From Chryseolinea serpens (GTDB taxonomy: Bacteria; Bacteroidota; Bacteroidia; Cytophagales; Cyclobacteriaceae): 64,000 nucleotides of DNA. Positions 1-8,792 of the stretch are shown piece after piece; position 1 is the first letter of the stretch, and each line of letters begins with the position of its first letter. Location of the stretch: assembly GCF_900129725.1 (NCBI RefSeq), contig NZ_FQWQ01000004.1:310001-374000 (forward strand), read 5' to 3'. Made by a program: the position numbers and the translations under genes. The notes under the pieces were generated by a model, which worked only from the letters and a program-made list of their open reading frames with translations, did no database searches and was not told where the DNA came from.

Positions 1-675
1 GGGTATCCAACTTTTGACACAAGTCCATTGGACGCGACACTATGGGATTATGGGATTTTTAGCAATTTGTCAGATGCACAAGATTGGATTAGAAAAACAT
101 ATGGACATGATAACATAGGAATTAATAATTTAGTCATTCGTACACACGGTGCTAGTGGTACTCACGAAACACAATCAGCAATACTCGACGGCCCTCAACA
201 AAATCATACTTATAGTGATTCAGAAGATTTTGACTACGGTTCAGAGCAAGGAGGCGAAGCTGTTGCGGCTATAATCAACATCGCCAGTTATTTAAAGAAA
301 AATGCTAGCGTTTTACTCACGGCCTGTGGAGCATCGCAGCAAGGGACTCTATTGGCGAATTCCATATTTAAAGCGATTTCCGGAAAAAATAAGAACTTAA
401 CTATGTATACCAATGGCAGTCTTTCGCAGATAATATGGGCAAGATCCAGGAAAATAAAAGTAGGATCACATTGGAATTCAACTTTGAATCAATGGAAACC
501 ATGGACCATGACGACGGCTAATGGATCAAGGCCAATAAAACATGTTCCGGGAATTAGTGCCGCGGGAAGATTTATTTTCTTTCCATCGGACGCAGGATCA
601 TCCAATGGTAGTTCTTCGTCAGACAGAGGGCGAAAGAAAAGGAAATCTAATAGTAGGGCAAAATCTTCCGACTAA
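1..675 (+). CDS. C-terminal part of a protein with a caspase-like (clan CD) His/Cys pair; 5' end outside the window
   Basis: The frame is open from base 1, so the gene starts upstream; the first internal start-like codon is TTG at 28. Counting from that TTG, a hydrophobic strand ends in a His-Gly pair (NLVIRTHG, His40) and a second strand ends in Ala-Cys (SVLLTACGAS, Cys100). A strand-HG followed about 60 residues later by a strand-AC is the layout of caspase-fold cysteine peptidases (CHAT, C80 and relatives). The last 25 residues are Ser/Arg/Lys rich and look like a disordered tail. Because the N-terminus is missing, this could be the variable C-terminal domain of a large polymorphic-toxin or Rhs-type protein, which would fit the AT-rich unrecognised gene that follows. 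That role is inference; only the dyad-like pattern is visible. Confidence 0.6.
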   Translation, partial: GYPTFDTSPLDATLWDYGIFSNLSDAQDWIRKTYGHDNIGINNLVIRTHGASGTHETQSAILDGPQQNHTYSDSEDFDYGSEQGGEAVAAIINIASYLKKNASVLLTACGASQQGTLLANSIFKAISGKNKNLTMYTNGSLSQIIWARSRKIKVGSHWNSTLNQWKPWTMTTANGSRPIKHVPGISAAGRFIFFPSDAGSSNGSSSSDRGRKKRKSNSRAKSSD

Positions 676-720
676 ATATTGACTTTAAAATCGTGGTACA
701 AACTAAATCTTTTTTTTTTT

Positions 721-1533
721 ATGAATTGCGGAGCTTTCAAAGCTAATCAAAAACAACTTTTTGCAGTTTTGTTGATGTTGTTTTTTGTTCTATCTCTGAG
801 TTGTAACAGATCACGGGATTTGAAAAGGGATGTTGTTGATGAGATAAAGGTGTCTGATGTGATTATGTTTGCCAAGTCGCATTTCTCAAGCTACGAGAGG
901 GCTTCTTCAGTGACCGAAAAATACGACAACTTTGATTTCAATTCTCTGAAACCCTCTAAGCGCACAAATCCAATAGTCAGTTATGTTAAGGTGTTCTATG
1001 ATGAACGACGGGAGCTTGCAAAGGTGTTAAGTATATCAAAATTTAAGGACAGCGACTTTGAATTTAATTTCGTGGAGAATCGAGAGTTTAAATATACCGT
1101 TTTTTTTGCGAGGCAAATCTATGATACCCAGTATGAAAACGAGCAAGGTGACGTTGTAGATGGATTTTTTCTCGTCATTAACAATCGTTGCTTCTTTTTT
1201 GGGTTTCAAGAACCGTTTTGCATAATGGAACTAAACGACGATTTGAAAGCAGTCGAAACTTTAAAATTTAGATTGAATAGATTGGACTATGGGACTAAGG
1301 TTAATTATAATGATCAAATTCATCTTTATTCCGAAACTTTCTACCAGCCTAAGAAGGTTTTTGAGTTTGATAAAGAAACATCAGTATCTGACGTAATAAG
1401 GCAATTTGAGTCAATAGATATTGATTTTATTTTTTATAATGAACGGAAAATTGGTTGGGTTAAAAATCTCGATCACTTACCATTGTGGATTTTTGGCGGG
1501 CTTCACGAATACGACTTCTCTGAGTCTAAATGA
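721..1533 (+). CDS. Hypothetical lipoprotein
   Basis: I do not recognise a family. The frame opens at a TTG at 679, but ATG 721 is preferred because it places a basic segment, a hydrophobic stretch (LFAVLLMLFFVLSLSC) and a lipobox-like LSLSC directly at the N-terminus, predicting a lipoprotein of 270 aa. The body is rich in Phe, Tyr, Asp and Lys with no internal membrane segment. The gene is markedly AT-rich compared with the genes after 4 kb, and lies 45 bases after the truncated caspase-like gene on the same strand. Position directly behind a possible toxin makes an immunity or cargo role conceivable, but nothing in the sequence proves it. Confidence 0.65.
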   Translation: MNCGAFKANQKQLFAVLLMLFFVLSLSCNRSRDLKRDVVDEIKVSDVIMFAKSHFSSYERASSVTEKYDNFDFNSLKPSKRTNPIVSYVKVFYDERRELAKVLSISKFKDSDFEFNFVENREFKYTVFFARQIYDTQYENEQGDVVDGFFLVINNRCFFFGFQEPFCIMELNDDLKAVETLKFRLNRLDYGTKVNYNDQIHLYSETFYQPKKVFEFDKETSVSDVIRQFESIDIDFIFYNERKIGWVKNLDHLPLWIFGGLHEYDFSESK

Positions 1534-2099
1534 TTGATAAGAAAGGAACCAAAGGATTTATTTAGACTTCATTTTTTAAACTTTCTGCCTGGAAATACGA
1601 CAGTTATCAATGTCTTTCTCAAGAACAATGGGCTAAGCTTCCTCTCGAAGACAGAGCTAACAGCGCTGTTCTATATTAGGAATGCGAAATTCCGGGAAAT
1701 TTGGAAGGGACATGGGAATAGATGCTCAAACTTTACTTTTTCCTTGGTGCCGAAGCAGATGCAGATAATACCATTAGAAATTCAAGCCGCCATCCCACTG
1801 AAAATATCTGATTCGGTTGCCGGCATCCCTGTTAAAGTTATTGTCATTACAGTGGTGTTTGCGAAGAATAGGATGCTGCTCCTTACTCAATTAGCGAGTA
1901 CAAACGGTGCCGCAGAATTGCAAATTCGGTCGTAATAGCAAAATATTTCGATGGAGGACAAGTGACTCTAAAATTAGTCCTTGCCGGTGACGATTTTTAA
2001 GTTTGTGCGATACCGATAACGTTAGATTTCCGATACTGCAAAATAATTTCAGTACGATGTCTTAAACTTGCTCAGTGGCCCTCACAAACCATTGTGTAT
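1534..2099. other. Gene-poor AT-rich stretch with possible coding debris
   Basis: No convincing intact gene. One open frame (1534-1935) starts only with a TTG touching the previous stop codon, has no recognisable motif, and may be fortuitous. In another plus frame, two short protein-like segments, 1566-1679 (containing WKYDSYQ and LPLEDRANSAVLY) and 1722-1811 (MLKLYFFLGAEADADNT...), are separated by stop codons, as expected of a decayed reading frame. I infer a gene remnant but cannot name the parent. Confidence 0.35.
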
Positions 2100-2864
2100 A
2101 TGAAAAGGGCGTTCTTTTTTTTAGTTGTACTAATGATCACTTCCATAGTGACCTTGGCGCAAGACAAATTGCTGGTGGCCGTTAGAAACGGAATTCTTCG
2201 AGATACCGTGCTGGAAGAACTAGATGAAAGAGGATTTGAATTCAAATTCCACTGTCGATATTACCCAAGCGACACATGCGAAATAGAGATGGTACACGGC
2301 CGCGGTAACGTGAGATTGAGCCGAATTACCTACAGGTTGTGCGAGGATGACAGTGACTTCATCAAGTATAGCTTGCCATCATTGAGGCCAGGCGATGTGA
2401 TCGTGTTTTATGTGACCGTTGGTCGTAAGAAATATTCGGAACGGTATTACGTTGCATCAACACGGGAGCCCCTCCGAAAACCCTTCTACATCGACCTTTA
2501 TTTCACCTATAACGGCGATACGATATCAACAAAGAAGTTTTTTGTACTGCACACTACGAAAATCACCCGCAAAGAAGATGTTGACCACATTCGATGGTTT
2601 TTTAGTGATCCAAAGGATTTGCCAACGAAGGTGAGACTGGTTTTCAGAATCTCCGGCGATGATTTTATATACGATTTCCCGGCCAGGGGCGTTCTTCACG
2701 GCAAAGCTCTTTTTCGCTATTCGGACAATGAAAAAGAACATCCTGAACAAAGGAAGCATAGAAGGAAGACGTTTTATAAATGTTATACTGTTGTGACGGT
2801 CATCGACATGGATTCGGGGGAAAAGAGGTCCATGACAAAATCGCTTAGACCAGTGTTTAAATAG
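2100..2864 (+). CDS. Hypothetical exported protein
   Basis: The start is taken at ATG 2100 rather than the in-frame GTG six bases upstream, because MKRAFFFLVVLMITSIVTLAQ then forms a clean signal peptide with an A-Q cleavage site. The 254-aa product has beta-rich character, with a stretch reading LRPGDVIVFYVTVGRKKYSE and several short strands separated by charged turns, and a basic C-terminal third. It has no membrane segment after the signal. No family recognised. It stands alone between unannotated stretches at the edge of the AT-rich left island. Confidence 0.7.
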   Translation: MKRAFFFLVVLMITSIVTLAQDKLLVAVRNGILRDTVLEELDERGFEFKFHCRYYPSDTCEIEMVHGRGNVRLSRITYRLCEDDSDFIKYSLPSLRPGDVIVFYVTVGRKKYSERYYVASTREPLRKPFYIDLYFTYNGDTISTKKFFVLHTTKITRKEDVDHIRWFFSDPKDLPTKVRLVFRISGDDFIYDFPARGVLHGKALFRYSDNEKEHPEQRKHRRKTFYKCYTVVTVIDMDSGEKRSMTKSLRPVFK

Positions 2865-3172
2865 TTGACAAGGGCGATAAATTCGCGGGTATATCACTAG
2901 TTTGAGCAAAGTCCCGGAAACGGCTATAGATTCACGGCTATGGATTTCACGGTCGCGCTAAGCAAGGTAGTTCAGCTTTTGTGTGTCAAGAATTTTTTAA
3001 AAACTGAGTCGACTATCGGCAAAGATGTATATGCCTGTATTGCCAAGAAGGCAAAAAAAGTATTTTTCATGATCTCTCAAACTGCAATCCCCTTGCAGTG
3101 GGCCGCTCTAAATTTGCCCGCAGAATGGTTGCGTATGGTCGCTGATCATTCACTTTAAAAAAATATAATATC
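2865..3172. other. Intergenic, no gene seen
   Basis: A 72-codon open frame starting at 2940 has no signal, motif or upstream context that supports it. A short direct duplication of about 15 bases (CGGCTATAGATTCA then CGGCTATGGATTTCA) lies near 2920-2950. Otherwise nothing recognisable. Confidence 0.4.
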
Positions 3173-4021
3173 ATGAAACTTTCTTTGTCCACCCTCTTGA
3201 TCGCCATGGTCATCGCATGGCCGGCGCGCTCGCAATCAACGCTCACAAGCATCATTCCACCGCCGCCCAACACCGCGGCCTCTGCAGAGGCGCCAGAGGT
3301 TGAAACGGGTATTGTATTCGCAGGTGATTCGAAGGATGAAGAGTATCGGTTCAATGTCGATGGGATATTTGGTGAAACGTATAAAGACAGCAGTCCAATA
3401 AATGACTATTTTGGTCTGGGGGAAGGTGATACGGCCACGTTGAAAAAACGTATCAGCGGCATTAAACTTTTTGTAAAGAAACCTCCCTTTGGGGATAAGA
3501 CGGCGCATCTTTTAATCCCTGAAGGATTTGATCGCTTTCTCATCCTGACGAGAGACCGTACCTTAAAACAAGGTCAGTTCTTTGTGGCCAAGTGGTCGGA
3601 TAAATTGCCGAAGGACGAGACCAATCCCTACGAGCAATGGTTTAGTCGCGACAGCGCAGTACATAAATTGCCAGTTCCCACCGCTACCATTGAGTTTGGC
3701 CGGGGATTTACGGCAGCAGCGCTGAAATCGGCGAATTACAATTCTAACAGTGTTCTAACCTTCACCACACTATTACTTGGTCCTCCCGCTCTGCCAAATT
3801 TACAATTGGATTATGAAGCCCTTGAGGTGAAGTTTCTGCATCACAACACCTCCCTCGTTCGTCGCCTGCGTTCCAAAGGAAAATTCGCCAGTTTATTATT
3901 CTGGCCCGCAGGGTTTAGAATGGAGGAGGGATCGATGATCGTGATCAATATGGCGTACTCCTATAAACAAAATGGGAGAGTGGTGGACTCAGGACTAGTA
4001 TCCAGAAGTGTAAGCTTTTGA
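3173..4021 (+). CDS. Hypothetical secreted protein
   Basis: ATG 3173 gives a standard signal peptide (MKLSLSTLLIAMVIAWPARSQS) followed by a Pro-rich linker (IIPPPPNT) and about 240 residues of soluble sequence. No catalytic motif or known domain was recognised. The product is 282 aa, with base composition closer to the downstream chromosome than to the AT-rich left end. It has its own promoter space and no obvious operon partner; the next gene starts about 150 bases later. Confidence 0.72.
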   Translation: MKLSLSTLLIAMVIAWPARSQSTLTSIIPPPPNTAASAEAPEVETGIVFAGDSKDEEYRFNVDGIFGETYKDSSPINDYFGLGEGDTATLKKRISGIKLFVKKPPFGDKTAHLLIPEGFDRFLILTRDRTLKQGQFFVAKWSDKLPKDETNPYEQWFSRDSAVHKLPVPTATIEFGRGFTAAALKSANYNSNSVLTFTTLLLGPPALPNLQLDYEALEVKFLHHNTSLVRRLRSKGKFASLLFWPAGFRMEEGSMIVINMAYSYKQNGRVVDSGLVSRSVSF

Positions 4022-4174
4022 ATACTGACCTCATCCAGTATTTCCGTCCGTCATCGAACATATTCGTTCGATTTCATACGCGCTAAAGTTCCTCGATCCT
4101 CCAAAACAACCAAAATAAGCAATGCCATAGATGGCATTGTCATTGCGGCTTTGGTACCAAACCTAACGCTCGCC

Positions 4175-6577
4175 ATGTTCAAAAACTACGTCCTCACCAC
4201 CCTCCGCAACATCTCCCGACGCAAAGGATTTTCCATGCTCAATGTGCTGGGACTATCCATTGGTCTCGCGGCCAGCCTGCTCATCATGCAATACGTGAAA
4301 GATGAATTCAGCTTCGACGACTTTCACGCCAACAAGGAAAACATCTACCGCGTGCAATACGACCGCTATCGCGACAACGAGCTCGTGCTGCAATGCGCCA
4401 CAACGTTTCCGAAAGTAGCACCGGCGCTGCTGGCGGACTATCCGGAAGTACAAAAAGCCTGTCGCTTGTACTTGCGTTATGGCGGCGGGGTGATCCGCTA
4501 CGACGATATCCAGATGAAAGAGGACAACCTCTTCACGGCTGATCAGAGCTTCTTCGATGTTTTCTCCTATTCGCTCCTGAAAGGCGATCGCGCAACCGCA
4601 TTGAAAGAACCGAACACGGCAGTGGTGGAAGAAGAAACGGCGCGCAAATATTTTGGCAATGCCGATCCTATGGGCAAGCGCATAAAGTTTGGAAACCGGG
4701 AAGAGTATGAGATCACCGGCGTGATCCGCTCGCCAGAAAATTCACACCTCAAGTTTTCCTTCCTGCTTTCGTACCCCACGCTGGTGAAGGTCGTTGGCCC
4801 CGATGCGGAACAAGCCTGGGGATGGTATGATTTCTATACCTACATTCAACTGAGCCCGGGTGCTGACCCCAAAGCGCTCGAAGCCAAGTTTCCCGAGTTC
4901 ATCAAAAAATATGGCGCTGAAGGCGACGACAAAAAGATCAAGTTCTCCCTCCAACGCCTCACCGACATTCATTTAAACTCCGACCTGCTCCAGGAGGCCC
5001 GTGTCAATGGCAACGGCCGCTCGGTATACTTTCTTTCCATCATCGCCTTCTTCATCCTGGTCATTGCCTGGGTGAACTACATCAACCTGGCCACGGCGCG
5101 GGCGGTGGAGCGCGCGAAGGAAGTGGGCGTGCGCAAGGCGATCGGAGCGGGGCGCCTGCAACTGATGGGGCAGTTCATCGCTGAGGCATTGATCGTCAAC
5201 TTCGGTGCCGTGATCACGGCCGTGGCGTTGATGAGCGCCACCATTCCCTTGTTCAATACCCTTTCGGGAAAAGCGTTGACGACAAGCATCCTGACGGATC
5301 CAACCTTGTGGTACACGGCCACAGTATTGTTCCTGGCGGGCTCGGCGTTGTCGGGATTGTATCCTGCCTTTGTATTGTCGTCTTATCAGCCTGCGCGTGT
5401 GTTGAAGGGATCCATGAAGGGAACCCACGAAGGTTTGTTGTTGCGGAAGATGCTGGTGGTGATGCAGTTTGTCGCCTCTGTGGCGTTGATTGCCGGAACA
5501 CTCATTGTATACAATCAATTGCAGTTCATGCAAAACCGGGACCTGGGTGTGGACATCGACCAGGTGTTGGTCATCCATGCTCCAGGCGTGACCGATACGA
5601 GCACGTATGTTTCTCAGCTTCGCTCGTTCAAAAGTGAAGTGCAACGTCACCCGAATGTGCAGTCGTTCACGGCCTCATCGGAAGTGCCGGGCAACCTCAT
5701 CTATTGGACCAACGGTGGCAAGCGCATTGGTGGCGACCAGGAGTTGCCCAGCATCGTCATGTATCGCATGGGTATCGACCACGATTTTTTCGGCACCTAT
5801 AAGAATAAAGTACTCGCCGGTCGCGTCTTCTCCGAGGACTTCACGGCCGACACCAGCAACGTGATCCTCAACCGGAAAGCCGTGGAAGTGCTGGGCTTCA
5901 ACACACCCGAAAATGCGGTGGGAGGTCAGGTCAAGATTGGCGACGACACACTCACGGTGGTGGGAGTGGTGGAGAACTATCACCAGGAAGGGTTAAAGAG
6001 CAACTTTCGCCAAACCGCCTTTCACCTGTTGCCCGAAAATCATTCTTACTACAGTGTGAAAGTGCAAGCGAAAGACATCGATCAAACGCTGGCCTACATC
6101 AAAGAAAAATACAGCCAGCAATTTCCCGAGAACCCTTTCGATTATTTCTTTCTCGATACCTTCTTTCAACGCCAATACCAAACCGACCGTCAATTCGGCC
6201 AGGTCTTTGGCTTCTTCGCTTTGCTGGCCATCTTCGTAGCTTCGCTGGGTTTGTTTGGCCTGGCCTCGTTCACCGCCAGCCAGCGTACCAAGGAGATCGG
6301 CATCCGCAAGGTGCTGGGTTCTACTGTGCCAAATATTTTCCTGTTGCTCTCAAAAGATTTTCTAAAGCTGGTCATCTTCGCCAATGTCATTGCCATACCA
6401 CTGGTGGTGTACTTTATGGATAAATGGCTACACACTTTCGCGTTCCGCATCAACATCGGCTATTGGATATTTCTCGTTTCGGCTGTGCTCACGCTTCTCA
6501 TTGCATTGATCACGGTAAGCTTTCAGTCCATTCGTGCGGCGATGGCCAACCCGGTGAAGTCGTTGCGATATGAATGA
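4175..6577 (+). CDS. MacB/FtsX-type ABC transporter permease (orphan copy 1)
   Basis: An 800-aa inner-membrane protein with the duplicated plan of large MacB-like permeases. TM1 lies near residues 20-42, followed by a MacB-type periplasmic domain, three helices around 285-420 containing VGVRKAIGAG, a TM near 430-455, a second periplasmic domain, and three final helices with RTKEIGIRKVLGST. The tail NPVKSLRYE is the usual family ending. The frame opens at 4151, but ATG 4175 begins the conserved MFKNYVLTTLRN. Family members move substrates or couple ATP hydrolysis to periplasmic work with an MacB-type ATPase and often an adaptor; neither is adjacent here. Paralogues at 26641, 47205 and 49841 share the architecture. 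Substrate unknown. Confidence 0.92.
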   Translation: MFKNYVLTTLRNISRRKGFSMLNVLGLSIGLAASLLIMQYVKDEFSFDDFHANKENIYRVQYDRYRDNELVLQCATTFPKVAPALLADYPEVQKACRLYLRYGGGVIRYDDIQMKEDNLFTADQSFFDVFSYSLLKGDRATALKEPNTAVVEEETARKYFGNADPMGKRIKFGNREEYEITGVIRSPENSHLKFSFLLSYPTLVKVVGPDAEQAWGWYDFYTYIQLSPGADPKALEAKFPEFIKKYGAEGDDKKIKFSLQRLTDIHLNSDLLQEARVNGNGRSVYFLSIIAFFILVIAWVNYINLATARAVERAKEVGVRKAIGAGRLQLMGQFIAEALIVNFGAVITAVALMSATIPLFNTLSGKALTTSILTDPTLWYTATVLFLAGSALSGLYPAFVLSSYQPARVLKGSMKGTHEGLLLRKMLVVMQFVASVALIAGTLIVYNQLQFMQNRDLGVDIDQVLVIHAPGVTDTSTYVSQLRSFKSEVQRHPNVQSFTASSEVPGNLIYWTNGGKRIGGDQELPSIVMYRMGIDHDFFGTYKNKVLAGRVFSEDFTADTSNVILNRKAVEVLGFNTPENAVGGQVKIGDDTLTVVGVVENYHQEGLKSNFRQTAFHLLPENHSYYSVKVQAKDIDQTLAYIKEKYSQQFPENPFDYFFLDTFFQRQYQTDRQFGQVFGFFALLAIFVASLGLFGLASFTASQRTKEIGIRKVLGSTVPNIFLLLSKDFLKLVIFANVIAIPLVVYFMDKWLHTFAFRINIGYWIFLVSAVLTLLIALITVSFQSIRAAMANPVKSLRYE

Positions 6578-6605
6578 ATTGGAAACCGCACTGAGACTTA
6601 AAGAG

Positions 6606-6636
6606 AGGGCGCCTGTTTAGGTGCCCTTTGTTTTTT
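6606..6636 (+). terminator. Rho-independent terminator after permease 1
   Basis: Stem AGGGCGCCT / AGGTGCCCT (one G-T pair) with a 4-base loop, followed by a T-rich run to 6636, 29 bases past the permease stop codon. Confidence 0.85.
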
Positions 6637-6949
6637 AGGAAATCACTAGAATGTAAGTGTAGCCTTGTGTGGTTTATCGGTTGTGATTCTATGATGCCTT
6701 ATGTTATGGAGTTGGAAAAGTGCCAGGAAGATCGAAGCGCAATGAAACGAAAGCACTATATAAAGAGTTTGCTTGCACACACGCACACAAGAGTCATATC
6801 AAACTCACCCTCCATCCCTTCATTAAAAAACGAACCCAACACACACACCTCGCACACCATGCCCTTCACTCGTTTCCAGCGAACACTCGTCGCAAATTTG
6901 TGGACGGGTGTAGCAATTTCGGACAGTTCCGTTTACATTGGTTTCTCGT

Positions 6950-7546
6950 ATGGAACTGGAACACGAGCGGGATATATGGGGCGACTTCAAGAAAGGAGAC
7001 TGGCATGCGTATACATTGCTCTATGACACGTACTACAAACGGTTGAACAACTATGGCTATAAGTTCACCCGCGATGTGGCGCTTATTGAAGACGCCATCC
7101 AAGACCTCTTTGTCAAACTTTGGACAAACCGCGAGACCTTGGGCGAACCTTCGTCGGTGAAGAATTATCTCTACAAAGCCCTGCGCCACGCGTTGTTTCG
7201 AAAGATAAAAACACAACGCAAGTTCACCTTAGCACCTACCGAGAACTATGACTATACGTTCGAGCTCTCGTGGCACGACCACCTTGTGGTGGATGAAGAC
7301 GAACGCGAATTGCAACGCATCATTAAAGACGTCACCGGCAAACTTCCCGCCCGGCAGCAAGAGATCGTATACATGCGTTTTTATGAAGGCCTCTCCTATG
7401 AAGAGATTGCCGAGATCATGTCCATCAATATCAATTCGGTGTACAAACTCTGGTATAAGACAGTCGACAATCTGAAAGACGCCTTGCGTCACCTGCTTTG
7501 CGTGTTGCTGGTCTATTGCGTTTCCCGGACCGGAACAGAAGGATAA
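6950..7546 (+). CDS. ECF-type RNA polymerase sigma factor
   Basis: A 198-aa sigma-70 family factor. Region 2 covers roughly residues 15-85 (AYTLLYDTYYKRLNNYGYKF, then ALIEDAIQDLFVKLW), and region 4 covers about 125-180 with LPARQQEIVYMRFYEGLSYE and a helix-turn-helix (EEIAEIMSININSVYKLWYK). The open frame begins at TTG 6938; ATG 6950 is the better start. It lies 166 bases upstream of a FecR gene, followed by SusC and SusD, the standard Bacteroidota arrangement in which FecR holds the sigma factor until the SusC-type receptor signals that its substrate is present. A C-terminal Leu/Val/Cys-rich patch is slightly unusual but short. Confidence 0.93.
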   Translation: MELEHERDIWGDFKKGDWHAYTLLYDTYYKRLNNYGYKFTRDVALIEDAIQDLFVKLWTNRETLGEPSSVKNYLYKALRHALFRKIKTQRKFTLAPTENYDYTFELSWHDHLVVDEDERELQRIIKDVTGKLPARQQEIVYMRFYEGLSYEEIAEIMSININSVYKLWYKTVDNLKDALRHLLCVLLVYCVSRTGTEG

Positions 7547-7712
7547 GGTCCGTCGCAAGGCAAGCCTTTCTTTTACCCTCCACTATCTATTTTCAGCCCT
7601 TTTTCGAACTATTTTCTTAAAAATGACCCCTGTGTTAAAAAAAGATTAACATACGAGGGATAATCGCGTGGGGTAGCGGTGTAATAGTACTGTAAAAGCA
7701 AATGCCGACACC

Positions 7713-8753
7713 ATGCGCGTACAGGACTATTCTCATTATGCACTAACCGACTTCCTGGAAGACGACTTCTTCATCCGTTGGGTGATTGCTCCCGACACGC
7801 AAGCCAATATTTTCTGGGAAGCGTTCCTGATGCATTACCCGGAGAAGAAGGACGTTGTAAGCCAGGCGTCATCCATTATCGGTACGTACCGCCGGTTGGA
7901 GACGTTTACGAACGAATCGCGAAAGGACGCCGTGTGGGATAAGATCCGTGCCGAGATCCAGCAGCATCACGTGCCCGTGCAGAAGCCGGCAAGGGTGATT
8001 CCTTTATATATGAGGGCGGCCGCGGCCATTGTTTTGTTAGCGGTGTTTGGCGGCGTGTTTTGGCTGCTGAAAGATCACCGTAACCTGGTGACCACGGCGC
8101 ACAACGAGATCACCAAAGTGATCTTGCCCGATCATTCCGTGGTGATGCTTAACGGCAATTCCACACTGCGTTATGAAAGCGACTGGGCCGCCGACGAACC
8201 TCGTGAAGTGTGGATCGATGGCGAGGCTTTCTTCAAGGTGAAACACATCAATCGCGATACGCTCCACATCGACCCTGCGCATCGTTTCATCGTGCACAGC
8301 AACAACCTCGACATTGAAGTGTTGGGCACCTCGTTCAATGTGCAACAGCACGAGGAAAAAACAAACGTCACGCTCATCACCGGCAAGGTGAAAGTGCAGT
8401 TCACCGGCGCGCCTTCGGAACACGCACCCGACGTGATCCTGCTGCCCGGCGACTTTGTGGAGTATGGATCACAGAAATTATTAGCACGTAAAAAATTATC
8501 GAATCCGCAGCGCGCCACCAGTTGGATGAAGCAGGAGCTTCTGTTCACCAACCCTGCGCTCAAAGATATTGTGAAGACCCTGCAAGAGGACTATGGCTAC
8601 ACCGTAGAGGTGAAAGAGCCCGCGCTTCTTGACTTGCGCATCGAAGGGGAGATCAGCGTTTCCAGTGTCGAGGAATTGCTGTCGACCGTGTCGGTCACGC
8701 TGGGTATTCGTATTGAAGAGGACCATAAACATATCACTATGTCAAGAAGATAA
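7713..8753 (+). CDS. FecR-family anti-sigma factor
   Basis: A 346-aa single-pass inner-membrane protein. The cytoplasmic N-terminal about 95 residues would bind the sigma factor. One membrane helix lies near 102-118 (AAAAIVLLAVFGGVFWLL). The periplasmic part has a FecR domain (about 125-225, with LPDHSVVMLNGNSTLRY and a GEAFFKV stretch) and a C-terminal DUF4974-like domain (about 265-345) expected to contact the N-terminal signalling domain of the receptor. It is encoded between its cognate sigma factor and the SusC gene, which carries such a signalling domain. Known family role: relay of substrate binding at the outer membrane to the sigma factor, usually involving regulated proteolysis. Confidence 0.94.
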   Translation: MRVQDYSHYALTDFLEDDFFIRWVIAPDTQANIFWEAFLMHYPEKKDVVSQASSIIGTYRRLETFTNESRKDAVWDKIRAEIQQHHVPVQKPARVIPLYMRAAAAIVLLAVFGGVFWLLKDHRNLVTTAHNEITKVILPDHSVVMLNGNSTLRYESDWAADEPREVWIDGEAFFKVKHINRDTLHIDPAHRFIVHSNNLDIEVLGTSFNVQQHEEKTNVTLITGKVKVQFTGAPSEHAPDVILLPGDFVEYGSQKLLARKKLSNPQRATSWMKQELLFTNPALKDIVKTLQEDYGYTVEVKEPALLDLRIEGEISVSSVEELLSTVSVTLGIRIEEDHKHITMSRR

Positions 8754-8792
8754 AACAATCGCAGCTTTTTCATCCAAACCTAACTAAACCTT

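Noticed and set aside
1534-1935. 133-codon open frame starting TTG
   Set aside because: No ATG, no signal or domain, and it abuts the previous stop; treated as part of a decayed stretch.
2940-3158. 72-codon open frame
   Set aside because: No motif, neighbour or composition support; probably chance.
6628-7046. Two overlapping plus-strand open frames before the sigma factor
   Set aside because: They overlap each other and the sigma gene, and contain CA-dinucleotide tracts rather than protein-like sequence.
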